Shown one piece after another: positions 27,744 to 36,796 of a DNA stretch of 64,000 nucleotides. A program made the position numbers and the translations under genes. The notes beneath the pieces were generated by a model. It worked only from the letters and a program-made list of their open reading frames with translations, had not been told where the DNA came from and made no database searches. How positions within the stretch are numbered: position 1 is the stretch's first letter; each line of letters begins with the position of its first letter. This stretch comes from Novosphingobium sp. B 225 (GTDB taxonomy: Bacteria; Pseudomonadota; Alphaproteobacteria; Sphingomonadales; Sphingomonadaceae), in NCBI RefSeq assembly GCF_002198665.1, contig NZ_MWLM01000062.1, positions 1-64,000 on the forward strand. Reading direction: 5' to 3'.

Positions 27744-28439
27744 ATGCCCGCCATGGACCCTGCGCTCGCCCCGCTGATCGCTGCTGCGGTCTCATTTGTC
27801 GGCACCCATTTCGCCCTGTCGCACCCGTTGCGCGCGGCGGTGACCAATCTGGTCGGGCCAGGGGGCTTCATGGCGATCTATTCGCTGGTCGCACTGGCCA
27901 GTTTTGGCTGGATGATCGCTGCGTTCACCGGCGCACCCGCCGGTCCGGCGTTGTGGCAAGGCAGCGGTGTCGGACTGTGGGCGCTGGCCAGCGTGCTGAC
28001 CCTGATCGCCGCAGTGCTGCTGGTCGGTTCGTTTCAGGGCAACCCCGCCCTGCCCGATCCGCGCGCGCGGGCCTTGCTGGCGCAGGGGCCGCACGGTGTG
28101 TTCCACATGACCCGCCACCCGATGATGTGGTCCTTTGCGCTGTGGGCCGTGGCTCACGCCCTGATCGCCCCCACTCCGCGCGTGCTGGTGCTGAGCGGTA
28201 CCCTCGCGTTCCTCGCGCTGGTCGGATCGCATCTGCAGGACCGCAAGAAGGCAGCGCAAATGGGCCCGGCCTGGGCCCGGTGGGAAGCCACCACCAGCTT
28301 CTGGCCCCGGCTTGACCGGCTGTATCAGGCCGGAGCGATGCCGCTGTCCGTGGGCCTCGCAACCTGGCTCGCCGCCACCTGGGCGCATATCCCGGCGATC
28401 TATGTGCCTGCCGGGGTGTGGCGCTGGCTGGTGGGATAG
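27744..28439 (+). CDS. NnrU-family membrane protein
   Basis: This 231-residue integral membrane protein matches the NnrU family by FVGTHFALSHPLR near the N-terminus and HGVFHMTRHPMMWSFALWAVAH in the middle. It has about six helices. NnrU proteins are linked to nitrite/nitric-oxide metabolism in some bacteria and resemble isoprenylcysteine methyltransferase folds. No nitrogen-oxide gene is nearby, so the local role is unclear. It is flanked on both sides by palindromic repeats. Confidence 0.88.
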   Translation: MPAMDPALAPLIAAAVSFVGTHFALSHPLRAAVTNLVGPGGFMAIYSLVALASFGWMIAAFTGAPAGPALWQGSGVGLWALASVLTLIAAVLLVGSFQGNPALPDPRARALLAQGPHGVFHMTRHPMMWSFALWAVAHALIAPTPRVLVLSGTLAFLALVGSHLQDRKKAAQMGPAWARWEATTSFWPRLDRLYQAGAMPLSVGLATWLAATWAHIPAIYVPAGVWRWLVG

Positions 28440-28452
28440 GGCTCAGCTCGCC

Positions 28453-28477
28453 CTTCGCGCCTTTGCGTGAACCATTC
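28453..28477. repeat. solo right end of the palindromic repeat
   Basis: CTTCGCGCCTTTGCGTGAACCATTC matches the right end of the repeat family but has no left end before it. The sequence after it (CCGTGGCCGGGCGGGCAC, 28499-28516) also flanks copy A in inverse orientation, so the element has a longer outer module. Confidence 0.7.
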
Positions 28478-28530
28478 AAACCGTGCGGTCTGCTCGCTCC
28501 CGTGGCCGGGCGGGCACACGATGGAACGGA

Positions 28531-28706
28531 ATGGTTCACGCAGAGGCGCAGAGGAAGAAAAAAGGCGCAGAGAGGTAGCGCTCGCGGCGCAGCCGCCCTT
28601 CTCCCCAACGGTTACCCCAACCGCACCGAAATGATTAAGAGAGCCTCCGGCTCGCCACTACCCCTCCGCGCCTCCCTTTCTTCCTTCGCGCCTCTGCGTG
28701 AACCAT
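28531..28706. repeat. palindromic intergenic repeat, copy C
   Basis: It starts ATGGTTCACGCAGAGGCGCA and ends GCGCCTCTGCGTGAACCAT. The middle differs from copies A and B, with CTCGCGGCGCAGCCGCCC and GAGAGCCTCCGGCTC hairpins. GCCGGGCAGGCA follows as an outer module. With the solo end it fills the gap between NnrU and the MarR-GNAT gene. Confidence 0.85.
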
Positions 28707-28777
28707 TCCAGCCGCGCAGTCCGCCCACCCCCGTCGCCGGGCAGGCATGAAGCACGAACAGAAGCTATGAACGCTGA

Positions 28778-29731
28778 CTATCGCAGGTTGGTATAGCGCA
28801 TCGCCACGTCGCAGCGGTCATAGCGCGCGCCATAGCGGTCCATGATCCCGGCATCGTGGGCGAAACCCAGCTTTTCGTACAGGTGGATCGCCGCCGCGCA
28901 TTTGCGGTTGGTCAGCAGGTACAGGTCCTGCGCCCCCAGCGCACCTGCGCGGGCTACCGCCGCGTGCAACAGGAATTCCCCGGCCTTCAATCCGCGCGCC
29001 GCTTCGCGTACGCCCATCTTGGTCAGTTCGAAGGCGGCGGGCCCGGTTTTTTGCAGCGCGCAAGTGCCAACCACGCCAAGGCCCGGGGCTTCGACAAACA
29101 GGATCGTCCCGCCGGGATCGACAATCCGCGCGCGCGGGTGTTCCAGCACGTCGCGGTCGGTCTGTTCCAGCGCGAACATGGCGGTGATCCATTCGGCGTT
29201 GATATCGTGAAAGTGCTGCGCCAGCCCGTCATCGAATTCGCGCAAGCGCAGTCCGCCGGGCTGGGCGCGCGCTGCGCGCTCTGCAATCGAAGCCGTATCG
29301 AGCGCGCGTTCGAGCGCGGCCAGCTGATCCATGAACGATCCGCTCAGCCCCGCCAGCAATTCTTCCGCCGCCATGCCGATCCGCGGCCACAGCTGGGTTG
29401 CGGCCAGTTCCGCCGCAGCGCGGCCAGCCTCGGTCAGTTCGACCAGACGGCTGCGCTGGTCTGCGGCGGGGCGATCGGCGACAATCCCCAGCCGGGCCAT
29501 CTGGCCGACACTGCGGGTCACCCCCGGCTGGCTGATCCCGATTGCGGCGGCGAGCTGTCCGACAGTCAAAGGGCCGCTGCGCAAGGCGGCCAGCACCGCC
29601 ATCTGCCCCGGCTGCAGCGGCAAGCCCGCATCGGCAATCGCAGTGACCGCCCCGGCCTGCATCCGTTCGGCCAGCCGCTTGAGCCGGCTGCCCAGAAAAG
29701 CCGGGCCCATATCCGCTATGACATCGCGCAT
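28778..29731 (-). CDS. MarR-GNAT fusion protein (regulator plus acetyltransferase)
   Basis: This 317-residue protein joins a MarR winged-helix domain (about 1-140: GQLAAAIGISQPGVTRSVGQM with wing PAADQRSRLVELTEAG) to a GNAT acetyltransferase domain (about 160-317: FVEAPGLGVVGTCALQK and LTNRKCAAAIHLYEKLGF). Such fusions are known; the acetyltransferase part may sense or modify a small molecule that controls DNA binding. The ATG at 29731 follows GGAG, which favours it over 29743. A near-perfect 26-base palindrome overlaps its leader, pointing to autoregulation. Confidence 0.88.
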   Translation of the reverse strand: MRDVIADMGPAFLGSRLKRLAERMQAGAVTAIADAGLPLQPGQMAVLAALRSGPLTVGQLAAAIGISQPGVTRSVGQMARLGIVADRPAADQRSRLVELTEAGRAAAELAATQLWPRIGMAAEELLAGLSGSFMDQLAALERALDTASIAERAARAQPGGLRLREFDDGLAQHFHDINAEWITAMFALEQTDRDVLEHPRARIVDPGGTILFVEAPGLGVVGTCALQKTGPAAFELTKMGVREAARGLKAGEFLLHAAVARAGALGAQDLYLLTNRKCAAAIHLYEKLGFAHDAGIMDRYGARYDRCDVAMRYTNLR

Positions 29732-29740
29732 CGGAAACTC

Positions 29741-29766
29741 CATACCTTGTTATATAACATGGTATG
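29741..29766. promoter_or_regulatory. candidate MarR operator
   Basis: A 26-base palindrome with 12 of 13 matches per arm, made of outer CATACC/GGTATG and a TTATATAA centre. It begins 10 bases upstream of the MarR-GNAT start and covers where its -10 box should be. MarR dimers bind such sites. Confidence 0.65.
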
Positions 29767-29810
29767 GATATGCGAACGCATGTCAAGGGGGGGCCAGGCG
29801 GCGGTGCCCG

Positions 29811-31262
29811 TTACATTACCCGCACGTAAACCCGGGTCGTGCGCTGTTCGTCATTCGATGCCTTGGCCACATACTCGAAATAGCTGGCCCCCTTGAACCC
29901 GCCCAGCGCCGAAACAGTGTAGGTGCCGGACGCGTTCTGGACCAGCGACAGTTCCCCGGCCCGGGCAGCCGGAACGCCGATTGACAGCACCGAACCGCCC
30001 GCTGGATCAAATCCGCGCGTGGCCGCCCTTTGGTTCGAGAGGACGAAGTCATTGCCAGTCAGATCACCCGCGCTGAAAGTAAGCGAACTGGTTCCCGCAA
30101 GGACCAGGAAATCGGGCGCGGGCATGTACAGGCCGGTGTCATTATACCGCAGGTAATCGGCATACCGCGCCGTTTCGGTGATGATCGTCGGGGTAATCGC
30201 GGTCAGCGCCAGCACGGCCTGAGCCGTAGTATCGGTGCTGTCGGTGGCAACCCGCCCGACCATGGGGCGCAGATAACCATTGATCCCCAGCAGCCACCGG
30301 GCCTTTTCGGCAGAGGTTTCCAGCCGCACCGGCATGGCCGCCGCATAGCCATTGATCAGATGGGCAATGGCCTGAACCTTGGCCGTGCTGAGCTGCAAAG
30401 AGGGAAGCGGGCTGGGCTGGGTAATCCCGACATCCTTAAGATAGCACTGGATGAACGGCGTCATCCGGTCATTCTGGAAAATGAACAGGCTGGGTGCGGC
30501 AGCAAGGCAGCGGGTTGCAACGCCTTCGGTGGGCGTGATGCCGGGGCGCACGTCCCCATAGCTCATATCGATCCCCGGCGTGGTGTAACCTGTGCTGTTG
30601 GTGAGGGCCCCCATCGCGCCCATGATCGCCAGAACGCGCAGGTTGGCGGCATGCATCCGCGCGGCATCGGCGGCGCGGGCGGAATCGCCCGAAGCGGCCT
30701 CGGCAATCGCATCATAGGTGGCCAGATCGGGATCCGCCGTCAGGCCGAACAGGCTGCCGGTTATGCCAAGCTGGGTCTTGAGCCTGGCGGCGGTGCTGCC
30801 CGGTGCAACCAGCATGGCGGTTACCGGGGTAACCATCCGGACATTGGCCGGGGCGTTCATATAGATTTGCGCCCCGGTTTCATGATCAATCACGCGGGTC
30901 CGCTTGAATGTCAGCGCGTAATCGCCCGATGGATCGGCCCCAGGGGCGGATCCCAGCCCGGTATAGGTGGCGATCGCATTGGCATGGCCGGGATAATACC
31001 GGCCATCGCGGGCCGTAAAGCCCAGAGTCCAATAAAGACCGAAAGTGTCAATATCGCCGCTGGTAAATTCGATCAGCCCGGTCGCCAGCGAAGTGGCATA
31101 GACCCGCGCGGTGGCAGTGGGAGCCGGCGGCGGCGTGAATGTGGGTGTGGGCGTAGGCGTCGGCCCCGGCGCAACCGGACTGCTGCCACCCCCGCTTCCT
31201 CCGCCACAGGCTGCCAGCACAAGTGTGCAGGCCCCAGCCAAGGCCCTGATCGAACGCCGCAT
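29811..31262 (-). CDS. lipoprotein of unknown function
   Basis: This 483-residue protein starts at the ATG at 31262, preceded by GGAGG. It has a lipoprotein signal (LVLAAC) followed by a Gly/Ser/Pro/Thr-rich linker (PTPTPTPTFTPP). The remaining roughly 420 residues have no family I recognise. They contain a beta-rich C-terminus (VYVRVM end) with a GSVLSIGVPAARAGELSLVQ stretch and a few Cys. It is likely an outer-membrane-anchored surface protein. No co-transcribed partner is evident. Confidence 0.72.
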   Translation of the reverse strand: MRRSIRALAGACTLVLAACGGGSGGGSSPVAPGPTPTPTPTFTPPPAPTATARVYATSLATGLIEFTSGDIDTFGLYWTLGFTARDGRYYPGHANAIATYTGLGSAPGADPSGDYALTFKRTRVIDHETGAQIYMNAPANVRMVTPVTAMLVAPGSTAARLKTQLGITGSLFGLTADPDLATYDAIAEAASGDSARAADAARMHAANLRVLAIMGAMGALTNSTGYTTPGIDMSYGDVRPGITPTEGVATRCLAAAPSLFIFQNDRMTPFIQCYLKDVGITQPSPLPSLQLSTAKVQAIAHLINGYAAAMPVRLETSAEKARWLLGINGYLRPMVGRVATDSTDTTAQAVLALTAITPTIITETARYADYLRYNDTGLYMPAPDFLVLAGTSSLTFSAGDLTGNDFVLSNQRAATRGFDPAGGSVLSIGVPAARAGELSLVQNASGTYTVSALGGFKGASYFEYVAKASNDEQRTTRVYVRVM

Positions 31263-31727
31263 CCGCCCCTCCTGCATGGCCGGTATGCCCGGCATCATCC
31301 CGATCACCATGCTGGCATGGCCAGCGGACCTTGGCAACCGTGCAAAGCGTTAGAATCGCATCGTTAGTTTGGCGGGGTTGGGGTGGGCAGATGGCTTGGC
31401 AGCGGCGCGTCAACAGGCAGATCGGCACGGCCATCCGGCCAGCCTGCTTCCTTCCTGTCGGGGCGGCGACGACCCGTGATGCGGCAGTGCTGGATGCGCA
31501 GCGCCAGAACGCGCAGGCTGGCCGACAAAACCATTTTCCTACACGCGGCCAAGCTGTCAGAATCCTCACCGGCTCTTTGACATTGTTGGATTCGCTTGGT
31601 GCCCCGGCGCGGGCACGGCAAAACATTTCGCGCGGGCAAACTGTGCCCTGCGGATGTGTTTTATCAACTAACTCTGGAAATATCGTTTGGTTTCAATCCG
31701 GGCAGCGTAACGCTGGGGGCGCAAAAA
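31263..31727. other. 465-base intergenic region
   Basis: This gap between the lipoprotein start and the 3-prime end of dxs shows no credible gene. A short frame on the plus strand (31383-31580) ends in KTIFLHAAKLS, which lies inside the conserved element at 31527-31582. A pyrimidine-rich stretch and a TTTGACA box are the only other visible signals. Confidence 0.6.
31527..31582 (+). repeat. conserved intergenic element, copy 2
   Basis: AAAACCATTTTCCTACA (31527-31543) and GCTCTTTGACA (31572-31582) repeat the words found at 7598-7677 in the same order. The spacing is 45 instead of 68 bases, so the conserved parts look like functional words. A read-through in one frame would be KTIFLH-KLS-PAL in both places. 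Confidence 0.45.
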
Positions 31728-33650
31728 TCAGGCCCGGGCCTCTTCAACGCCCGCTGAATTGTGGCGCAGGGCCTTCAATACGCTGTCGACGATCCCGGCG
31801 GCGTTGAGACCGGCGGCGTCGTATTGCTTGTCCGGGCTGTCGTGGTCCTGGAACACGTCTGGCAGGCGCAGGGTGCGGATTTTGAGGCCGGCATCGGTCA
31901 GCCCTTCGTCGCTGGCCATGGTCAGGACATGGGCGCCGAGGCCGCCGATGGAGCCTTCCTCCACGGTGACCACCACTTCGTGGGTGGCCATCAGGTGGCG
32001 GATCAGGTCGGTGTCGAGCGGCTTGGCAAAGCGCAGGTCGGCCACGGTGGTCGAAAGGCCCTTGGCCTCAAGCTGGTCGGCGGCTTTCAGCGCTTCGGCG
32101 AGGCGGGTGCCGAGCGACAGGATCGCGACTTTGGTGCCGTGGCGCACCACGCGGCCCTTGCCGATCTCCAGCTGTTGCGGGACCTCGGGCAGCGGCACGC
32201 CGGTGCCATTGCCGCGCGGATAGCGGAAGGCGATCGGGCCGCTATCGTGGAGCGCGGCAGTATAGGTCATGTGGACCAGCTCGGCCTCGTCCGCGGCGGC
32301 CATGACCACCATGTTGGGCAGGCTGGCGAGGTAGGTCACGTCGAACGATCCGGCGTGGGTCGCCCCATCCGCCCCGACCAGCCCGGCGCGGTCAATCGCA
32401 AAGCGGACCGGGAGGTTCTGGATCGCGACGTCGTGGACCACCTGGTCATAGGCGCGCTGGAGGAAAGTGGAGTAGATTGCGCAGAACGGCCGCATTCCTT
32501 CGGCGGCAAGGCCCGCAGCGAAGGTGACGGCGTGCTGTTCGGCAATGCCCACGTCGAAACTGCGATCGGGGTGCGCTGTGGCAAATTTGTCGACCCCGGT
32601 CCCGCTCGGCATCGCGGCGGTGATCGCGCAGATCCGGGGATCGTCGTTGGCGAGCCAGGCCAGGGTTTCGCCGAAGACGTTCTGATAGGCCGGCGCGGTG
32701 GCCACTGGCTTGACCTGCTGGCCGGTGATCACGTCGAACTTCTGGACCCCGTGGTACTTGTCCGCCGCCGCCTCGGCCGGGGCATAGCCTTTGCCCTTTT
32801 GCGTGACGACATGGATCAGGCACGGACCTTCCGCCGCATCGCGGACGTTTTCCAGGATCGGGACCAGCTGGTCGATGTTGTGCCCGTCGATCGGGCCGAC
32901 GTAGTAGAAGCCCAGTTCCTCAAACAGGGTCCCGCCCATCGCCATGCCGCGGGCGAACTCGTCGGTCTTCTTGGCAGCGCGGTGGAGCGGTTCGGGGAGC
33001 CTCCGCGACAGCCGGCGGGCAATGTCGCGCAGGCCCAAAAAGGGCCGCGAGGAGACGAGGCGCGCGAGATAGGCCGATAGCCCGCCCACCGGCGGCGCGA
33101 TCGACATGTCGTTATCGTTGAGGATCACCACCAGCCGGTTTCCGGCCGGTTTGGCGTTGTTCATCGCCTCATAGGCCATCCCCGCGCTCATCGCGCCGTC
33201 GCCGATCACGGCGATGCCCTTGCCCGGCAGCCCGCGCATCTGGTTGGCGAGGGCAAAGCCCAGCGCGGCGGAAATCGAGGTAGAGCTGTGCGCCGTGCCG
33301 AACGCGTCGTAATCGCTCTCGCTGCGCTTGGTGAAGCCCGACAGGCCACCGCCCTGGCGCAAGGTGCGGATGCGATCCCGACGCCCGGTCAGGATCTTGT
33401 GCGGATAGGCCTGGTGGCCCACGTCCCACACCAGCCGGTCCTGCGGGGTGTTGAAGACATAGTGGATCGCGACGGTCAGTTCGACCACGCCGAGCCCGGA
33501 GCCAAGGTGCCCGCCGGTGGTGCCAACGGCGCTGATCATCTCGGCCCGCAGCTCATCCGCCAGCGCGCGCAACTGGCCCGGCGCAAGTTTGCGCAGGTCC
33601 TCGGGGGTATCGACCGTGTCGAGCAGCGGAGTTGCCGGAGTGGCAGTCAT
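31728..33650 (-). CDS. dxs: 1-deoxy-D-xylulose-5-phosphate synthase
   Basis: This 640-residue TPP enzyme condenses pyruvate and glyceraldehyde 3-phosphate in the MEP isoprenoid pathway. The TPP motif [15 protein letters not shown] is near residue 150. The transketolase-type pyrimidine domain follows ([18 protein letters not shown]), and the C-terminal domain has the [12 protein letters not shown] segment. Length and order match the family. It is likely the last gene of a minus-strand run and lies 36 bases after the Zur-like gene. Confidence 0.97.
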   Translation of the reverse strand: MTATPATPLLDTVDTPEDLRKLAPGQLRALADELRAEMISAVGTTGGHLGSGLGVVELTVAIHYVFNTPQDRLVWDVGHQAYPHKILTGRRDRIRTLRQGGGLSGFTKRSESDYDAFGTAHSSTSISAALGFALANQMRGLPGKGIAVIGDGAMSAGMAYEAMNNAKPAGNRLVVILNDNDMSIAPPVGGLSAYLARLVSSRPFLGLRDIARRLSRRLPEPLHRAAKKTDEFARGMAMGGTLFEELGFYYVGPIDGHNIDQLVPILENVRDAAEGPCLIHVVTQKGKGYAPAEAAADKYHGVQKFDVITGQQVKPVATAPAYQNVFGETLAWLANDDPRICAITAAMPSGTGVDKFATAHPDRSFDVGIAEQHAVTFAAGLAAEGMRPFCAIYSTFLQRAYDQVVHDVAIQNLPVRFAIDRAGLVGADGATHAGSFDVTYLASLPNMVVMAAADEAELVHMTYTAALHDSGPIAFRYPRGNGTGVPLPEVPQQLEIGKGRVVRHGTKVAILSLGTRLAEALKAADQLEAKGLSTTVADLRFAKPLDTDLIRHLMATHEVVVTVEEGSIGGLGAHVLTMASDEGLTDAGLKIRTLRLPDVFQDHDSPDKQYDAAGLNAAGIVDSVLKALRHNSAGVEEARA

Positions 33651-33686
33651 CTGGGGGGCCTTACACCCTTGAAATCGCGCTGTCGA

Positions 33687-34160
33687 TCAGCTGTCGGAAC
33701 AGCTGGCGCACTGGCCGCGCAGTTCCACGACCGGGCGGATATCGGCAAAGCCCGCGCCGTGCGCGGCATCGACCAATGCGCCGGTCAGCCGGTCATCGTC
33801 GATATGGGTGGCTTGCCCGCACGAATCGCAGATCAGGAAAATGCAGTCGTGGCGGCAGCCCGGGTGCGGATTGACCACATAGGCATTGGCGCTTTCGACC
33901 CGGCGCGCAAGGTTGCTGGCCACGAACAGGTCAAGAATACGGTAGACCGAATTGGCCGCAACCCGCTTGCCGCGCGCTTTCGAGACATGTTCGGCAATGT
34001 CATAGGCTGAGGCCGGGCGCGGCTGTACGGCCAGCGCGTCATAAACCTCGCCGCGCATTTCGGTCCACTGCTCGCCTGCCTCGATCAGCGCGTCGCGCGC
34101 GGCATCGACCAGGCTGGTGCCCGAAGGTTCGTGGTGATGGTGGTGTGCGTGGCTGCCCAT
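33687..34160 (-). CDS. Fur-family regulator (Zur-like)
   Basis: This 157-residue Fur-family repressor has a winged helix (ARDALIEAGEQWTEMRGEVYDAL; SVYRILDLFVASNLA) and two structural CxxC pairs, CDSCGQ and CASC at the end. Its N-terminus is His-rich: MGSHAHHHHH. This may add a metal-binding tail. The pattern of Cys pairs fits Zur more than Fur, so zinc homeostasis is the best guess. It is spaced 36 bases from dxs and 36 from msrA. Confidence 0.88.
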   Translation of the reverse strand: MGSHAHHHHHEPSGTSLVDAARDALIEAGEQWTEMRGEVYDALAVQPRPASAYDIAEHVSKARGKRVAANSVYRILDLFVASNLARRVESANAYVVNPHPGCRHDCIFLICDSCGQATHIDDDRLTGALVDAAHGAGFADIRPVVELRGQCASCSDS

Positions 34161-34195
34161 ATGCGCGATATAGGACGGCCCCGCGCATTCGGCAA

Positions 34196-34876
34196 TCAGC
34201 CGCGCGTGAAAGTGGCCTTCCAGAACCCCGGAAAGCGCCGCTTGAGCGCCGCGACCTTGGCCACATCCCAGGCCAGAATGTAGGGATGGGACGGATTTTT
34301 GGCCATGAAGTCCTGATGATAGTCCGGGCCGGGATAGAACCCTTTGTAGGGTTCTATCCGCGTCACGATCGGCGCTTTCCAGATCCCTGAGGCCTTCAGC
34401 TGCGCCAGATAGGCCGCCGCGACTTGCTGTTGCTCAGCCCCCAGCGGAACCAAGGCCGAACGGTACTGGGTGCCCGTATCCGGACCCTGACGGTTGAGCG
34501 TAGTCGGATCGGCAACCACCGAGAAGAAGATCCGCACCAGCTGGTCATAGCGCACCACTTTGGGATCGTAAGTGACGCGCACCACTTCCGCATGACCAGT
34601 ATCGCCCCCGGAAACCCGGTCATAATCAGCCGTTCTTGCTGCGCCTCCATGGAAGCCGGGCACCACACTGGTCACCCCCAGCACGTGGCTGAACACCCCT
34701 TCGACGCCCCAATAGCAGCCGCCCGCGAAGATCGCCTGCCTGAGCCCCCGGGCTTCATCCGACTGGCGCGCGGCGGCGGGTGCAAGCACGCTGGCTTCCC
34801 CGGCGTGGGCCGGTGCCTGACAGGCGGAGAGCGCCAAGGCGCCCGTTAGCAGGAGAACTGAGAAGCCGCGCTTCAA
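34196..34876 (-). CDS. msrA: exported methionine-S-sulfoxide reductase (MsrA)
   Basis: This 226-residue MsrA has a lipoprotein signal (LSAC with Cys19) and then the catalytic motif AGGCYWGVEGVF with Cys54; GCFWG is the more common form. The body has GHAEVVRVTYDP and YKGFYPGPDYHQDF as in the family. It acts on methionine-S-sulfoxide, likely outside the cytoplasm. The start is a TTG overlapping the stop of a 53-residue upstream gene (TTGA), which decides between otherwise weak starts. The window also has a secreted MsrB. Confidence 0.9.
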   Translation of the reverse strand: MKRGFSVLLLTGALALSACQAPAHAGEASVLAPAAARQSDEARGLRQAIFAGGCYWGVEGVFSHVLGVTSVVPGFHGGAARTADYDRVSGGDTGHAEVVRVTYDPKVVRYDQLVRIFFSVVADPTTLNRQGPDTGTQYRSALVPLGAEQQQVAAAYLAQLKASGIWKAPIVTRIEPYKGFYPGPDYHQDFMAKNPSHPYILAWDVAKVAALKRRFPGFWKATFTRG

Positions 34877-35034
34877 CGCGTCTGGTCGGGCAGCGCCGGA
34901 GCGGCCTGCGCGGCGGGAATCGGACCAGAGATCTGAGCCCGGCCCTGTGCCACCATCGCCCCGGTCAGCGCCAGCGCGCCCAGCACAAAGCCAATGCCAA
35001 AGGAACGATAGAGGTCGGGTTTGAACAGGCCCAT
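34873..35034 (-). CDS. small single-helix membrane protein upstream of msrA
   Basis: This 53-residue protein is short and easily missed. It starts MGLFKPDLYRSFGIGF, has one hydrophobic helix (about 12-29) and ends in an Ala/Pro-rich tail. Its stop overlaps the TTG of msrA by TTGA, a typical coupling. It could anchor or chaperone the exported reductase. I do not recognise a family. The reading frame is continuous and the overlap is strong support. Confidence 0.68.
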   Translation of the reverse strand: MGLFKPDLYRSFGIGFVLGALALTGAMVAQGRAQISGPIPAAQAAPALPDQTR

Positions 35035-35200
35035 GGATCTTCACTTGCATAACGGTCGATTCGGTTGAGGGTCTCCTGCCGAAATTCGTCTTACCGTCGA
35101 GTGAACGTTACAGCGCTACCCATGGCTTCGCGACGAAGCGAAGCAGGCCTGCGGTGAGTTGCGGAACACAGGCTTAATCGGGCGGCGCGATGCCCGGCGA

Positions 35201-36790
35201 TCAGTGTCGGAAGTGCCGCATACCCGTGAACACCATTGCCAGACCAGCCTCATCCGCCGCCTTGATCACATCGTCGTCGCGGATCGAGCCGCCGGGCTGG
35301 ATTACGGCGGTGGCTCCGGCCTCGGCTGCGGCGAGCAGACCATCAGCGAAAGGAAAGAAGGCGTCGCTGGCGACAGCCGATCCGACCGTGCGGCTTTGCA
35401 CCCAACCGAACTTGTCGGCCGCTTCGGCGGCCTTCAGCGCGGCGATCCGGCTTGAATCGCGGCGGTTCATCTGGCCCGCGCCGATCCCGGCGGTGATCCC
35501 GTCCCTGGCATAGACAATCGCGTTCGATTTGACGTGGCGTGCCACGGTCCAGGCAAACAGGCAGTCCTTCAGCTCTTGCTCGCTCGGCTGGCGGCGGGTG
35601 ACGACCTTGAGGTCATCCAGTGTGATCGCGCCGTTATCGCGACTTTGCACCAACAGCCCGCCGGTGATCGGCTTGATGTTCAGCCCGCCCCGGCGCGGAT
35701 CGGGCAGATCGCCGGTCAGCAGCAGCCGCAGGTTCTTCTTGCGGCCGAACGCGGCAATCGCGGCTTCATCGGCCGCGGGGGCCACCACCACTTCGGTGAA
35801 GATTTCGCAGATCGCCTCGGCCGTAGGACCATCGAGCGGAACATTGACCGCAACGATCCCGCCAAAGGCCGAAACATCATCACATTGCAGCGCTCCGGAC
35901 CAAGCCTCAAGCAAGGTTGAGCTTTGTGCCACACCGCACGGATTCGCGTGCTTCACGATCACCACGGCCGGATCCTGACCGCGGAATTCCGCCACCAGTT
36001 CAAAGGCCGCGTCGGCATCGGCATAATTGTTGTACGACAATTCCTTGCCCTGCAACTGCCGTGCCTGGGCGATGCCCGATCCGTGCGGCCCCTTGGGAAT
36101 GTAGAGCGCGGCGCGCTGGTGCGGATTTTCGCCGTAACGCAGCTCTTCCTTGCGCGTGGCGGTGACGGCCAGCATTTCAGGGAACAGTTGCTGCTGATCG
36201 GCAAAGGCGAACCACTGGCTGATCATCGCGTCATAGGCGGCGGTCGCGGCATAGGCGCGTCCGGCCATCAGGCGGCGGAAATCGTAACCGGTTGCCCCGT
36301 CCTTCGCCTCAAGTTCGGCGAGCAGCCCGGCATAGTCGGCCGGATCGGTGACAATCGTGACGTAGAGATGGTTCTTCGCCGCCGAGCGCACCATGCTGGG
36401 GCCGCCGATGTCGATATTCTCGATCACCTCGTCGCGGGCCGCGCCCTTGGCCACGGTCGCTTCGAAGGGATAGAGGTTGACCACCACCAGATCGATCGCG
36501 CCAATTGCGTGTTCGGCCATGGCTGCAGCATGTTCGGGATTGTCGCGCACGGCCAGCAGCCCGCCGTGGACCTTGGGATGCAGGGTCTTGACCCGGCCGT
36601 CCATCATTTCGGGGAAGCCGGTCAGTTCGGAAATGTCCTTCACCGTCAGGCCCGCATCGCGCAACGCCTTGGCCGTGCCGCCAGTGGAGACCAGTTCCAC
36701 TCCGCGCGCGCTGAGCGCCTGACCCAGTTCGGTCAGCCCGGTCTTGTCGGACACTGACAACAGTGCCCGCTGGATCTTCACGTCAGTCAC
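35201..36790 (-). CDS. purH: bifunctional AICAR formyltransferase/IMP cyclohydrolase
   Basis: This 529-residue enzyme performs the last two steps of de novo IMP synthesis. The N-terminal IMP cyclohydrolase domain ([11 protein letters not shown], then [13 protein letters not shown] and [13 protein letters not shown]) precedes the formyltransferase domain ([16 protein letters not shown] and [10 protein letters not shown] with the catalytic His). The C-terminal DAFFPFADG and QPGGSIRDD complete it. It is spaced six bases from the heparinase-like gene and is the third gene of rpe-heparinase-purH. Confidence 0.97.
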   Translation of the reverse strand: MTDVKIQRALLSVSDKTGLTELGQALSARGVELVSTGGTAKALRDAGLTVKDISELTGFPEMMDGRVKTLHPKVHGGLLAVRDNPEHAAAMAEHAIGAIDLVVVNLYPFEATVAKGAARDEVIENIDIGGPSMVRSAAKNHLYVTIVTDPADYAGLLAELEAKDGATGYDFRRLMAGRAYAATAAYDAMISQWFAFADQQQLFPEMLAVTATRKEELRYGENPHQRAALYIPKGPHGSGIAQARQLQGKELSYNNYADADAAFELVAEFRGQDPAVVIVKHANPCGVAQSSTLLEAWSGALQCDDVSAFGGIVAVNVPLDGPTAEAICEIFTEVVVAPAADEAAIAAFGRKKNLRLLLTGDLPDPRRGGLNIKPITGGLLVQSRDNGAITLDDLKVVTRRQPSEQELKDCLFAWTVARHVKSNAIVYARDGITAGIGAGQMNRRDSSRIAALKAAEAADKFGWVQSRTVGSAVASDAFFPFADGLLAAAEAGATAVIQPGGSIRDDDVIKAADEAGLAMVFTGMRHFRH

Positions 36791-36796
36791 TTGAAT

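Noticed and set aside
31383-31580. Small gene ending in KTIFLHAAKLS
   Set aside because: The shared part is conserved at DNA level outside codon logic, the other copy reads on without a stop, and no ribosome site is seen.
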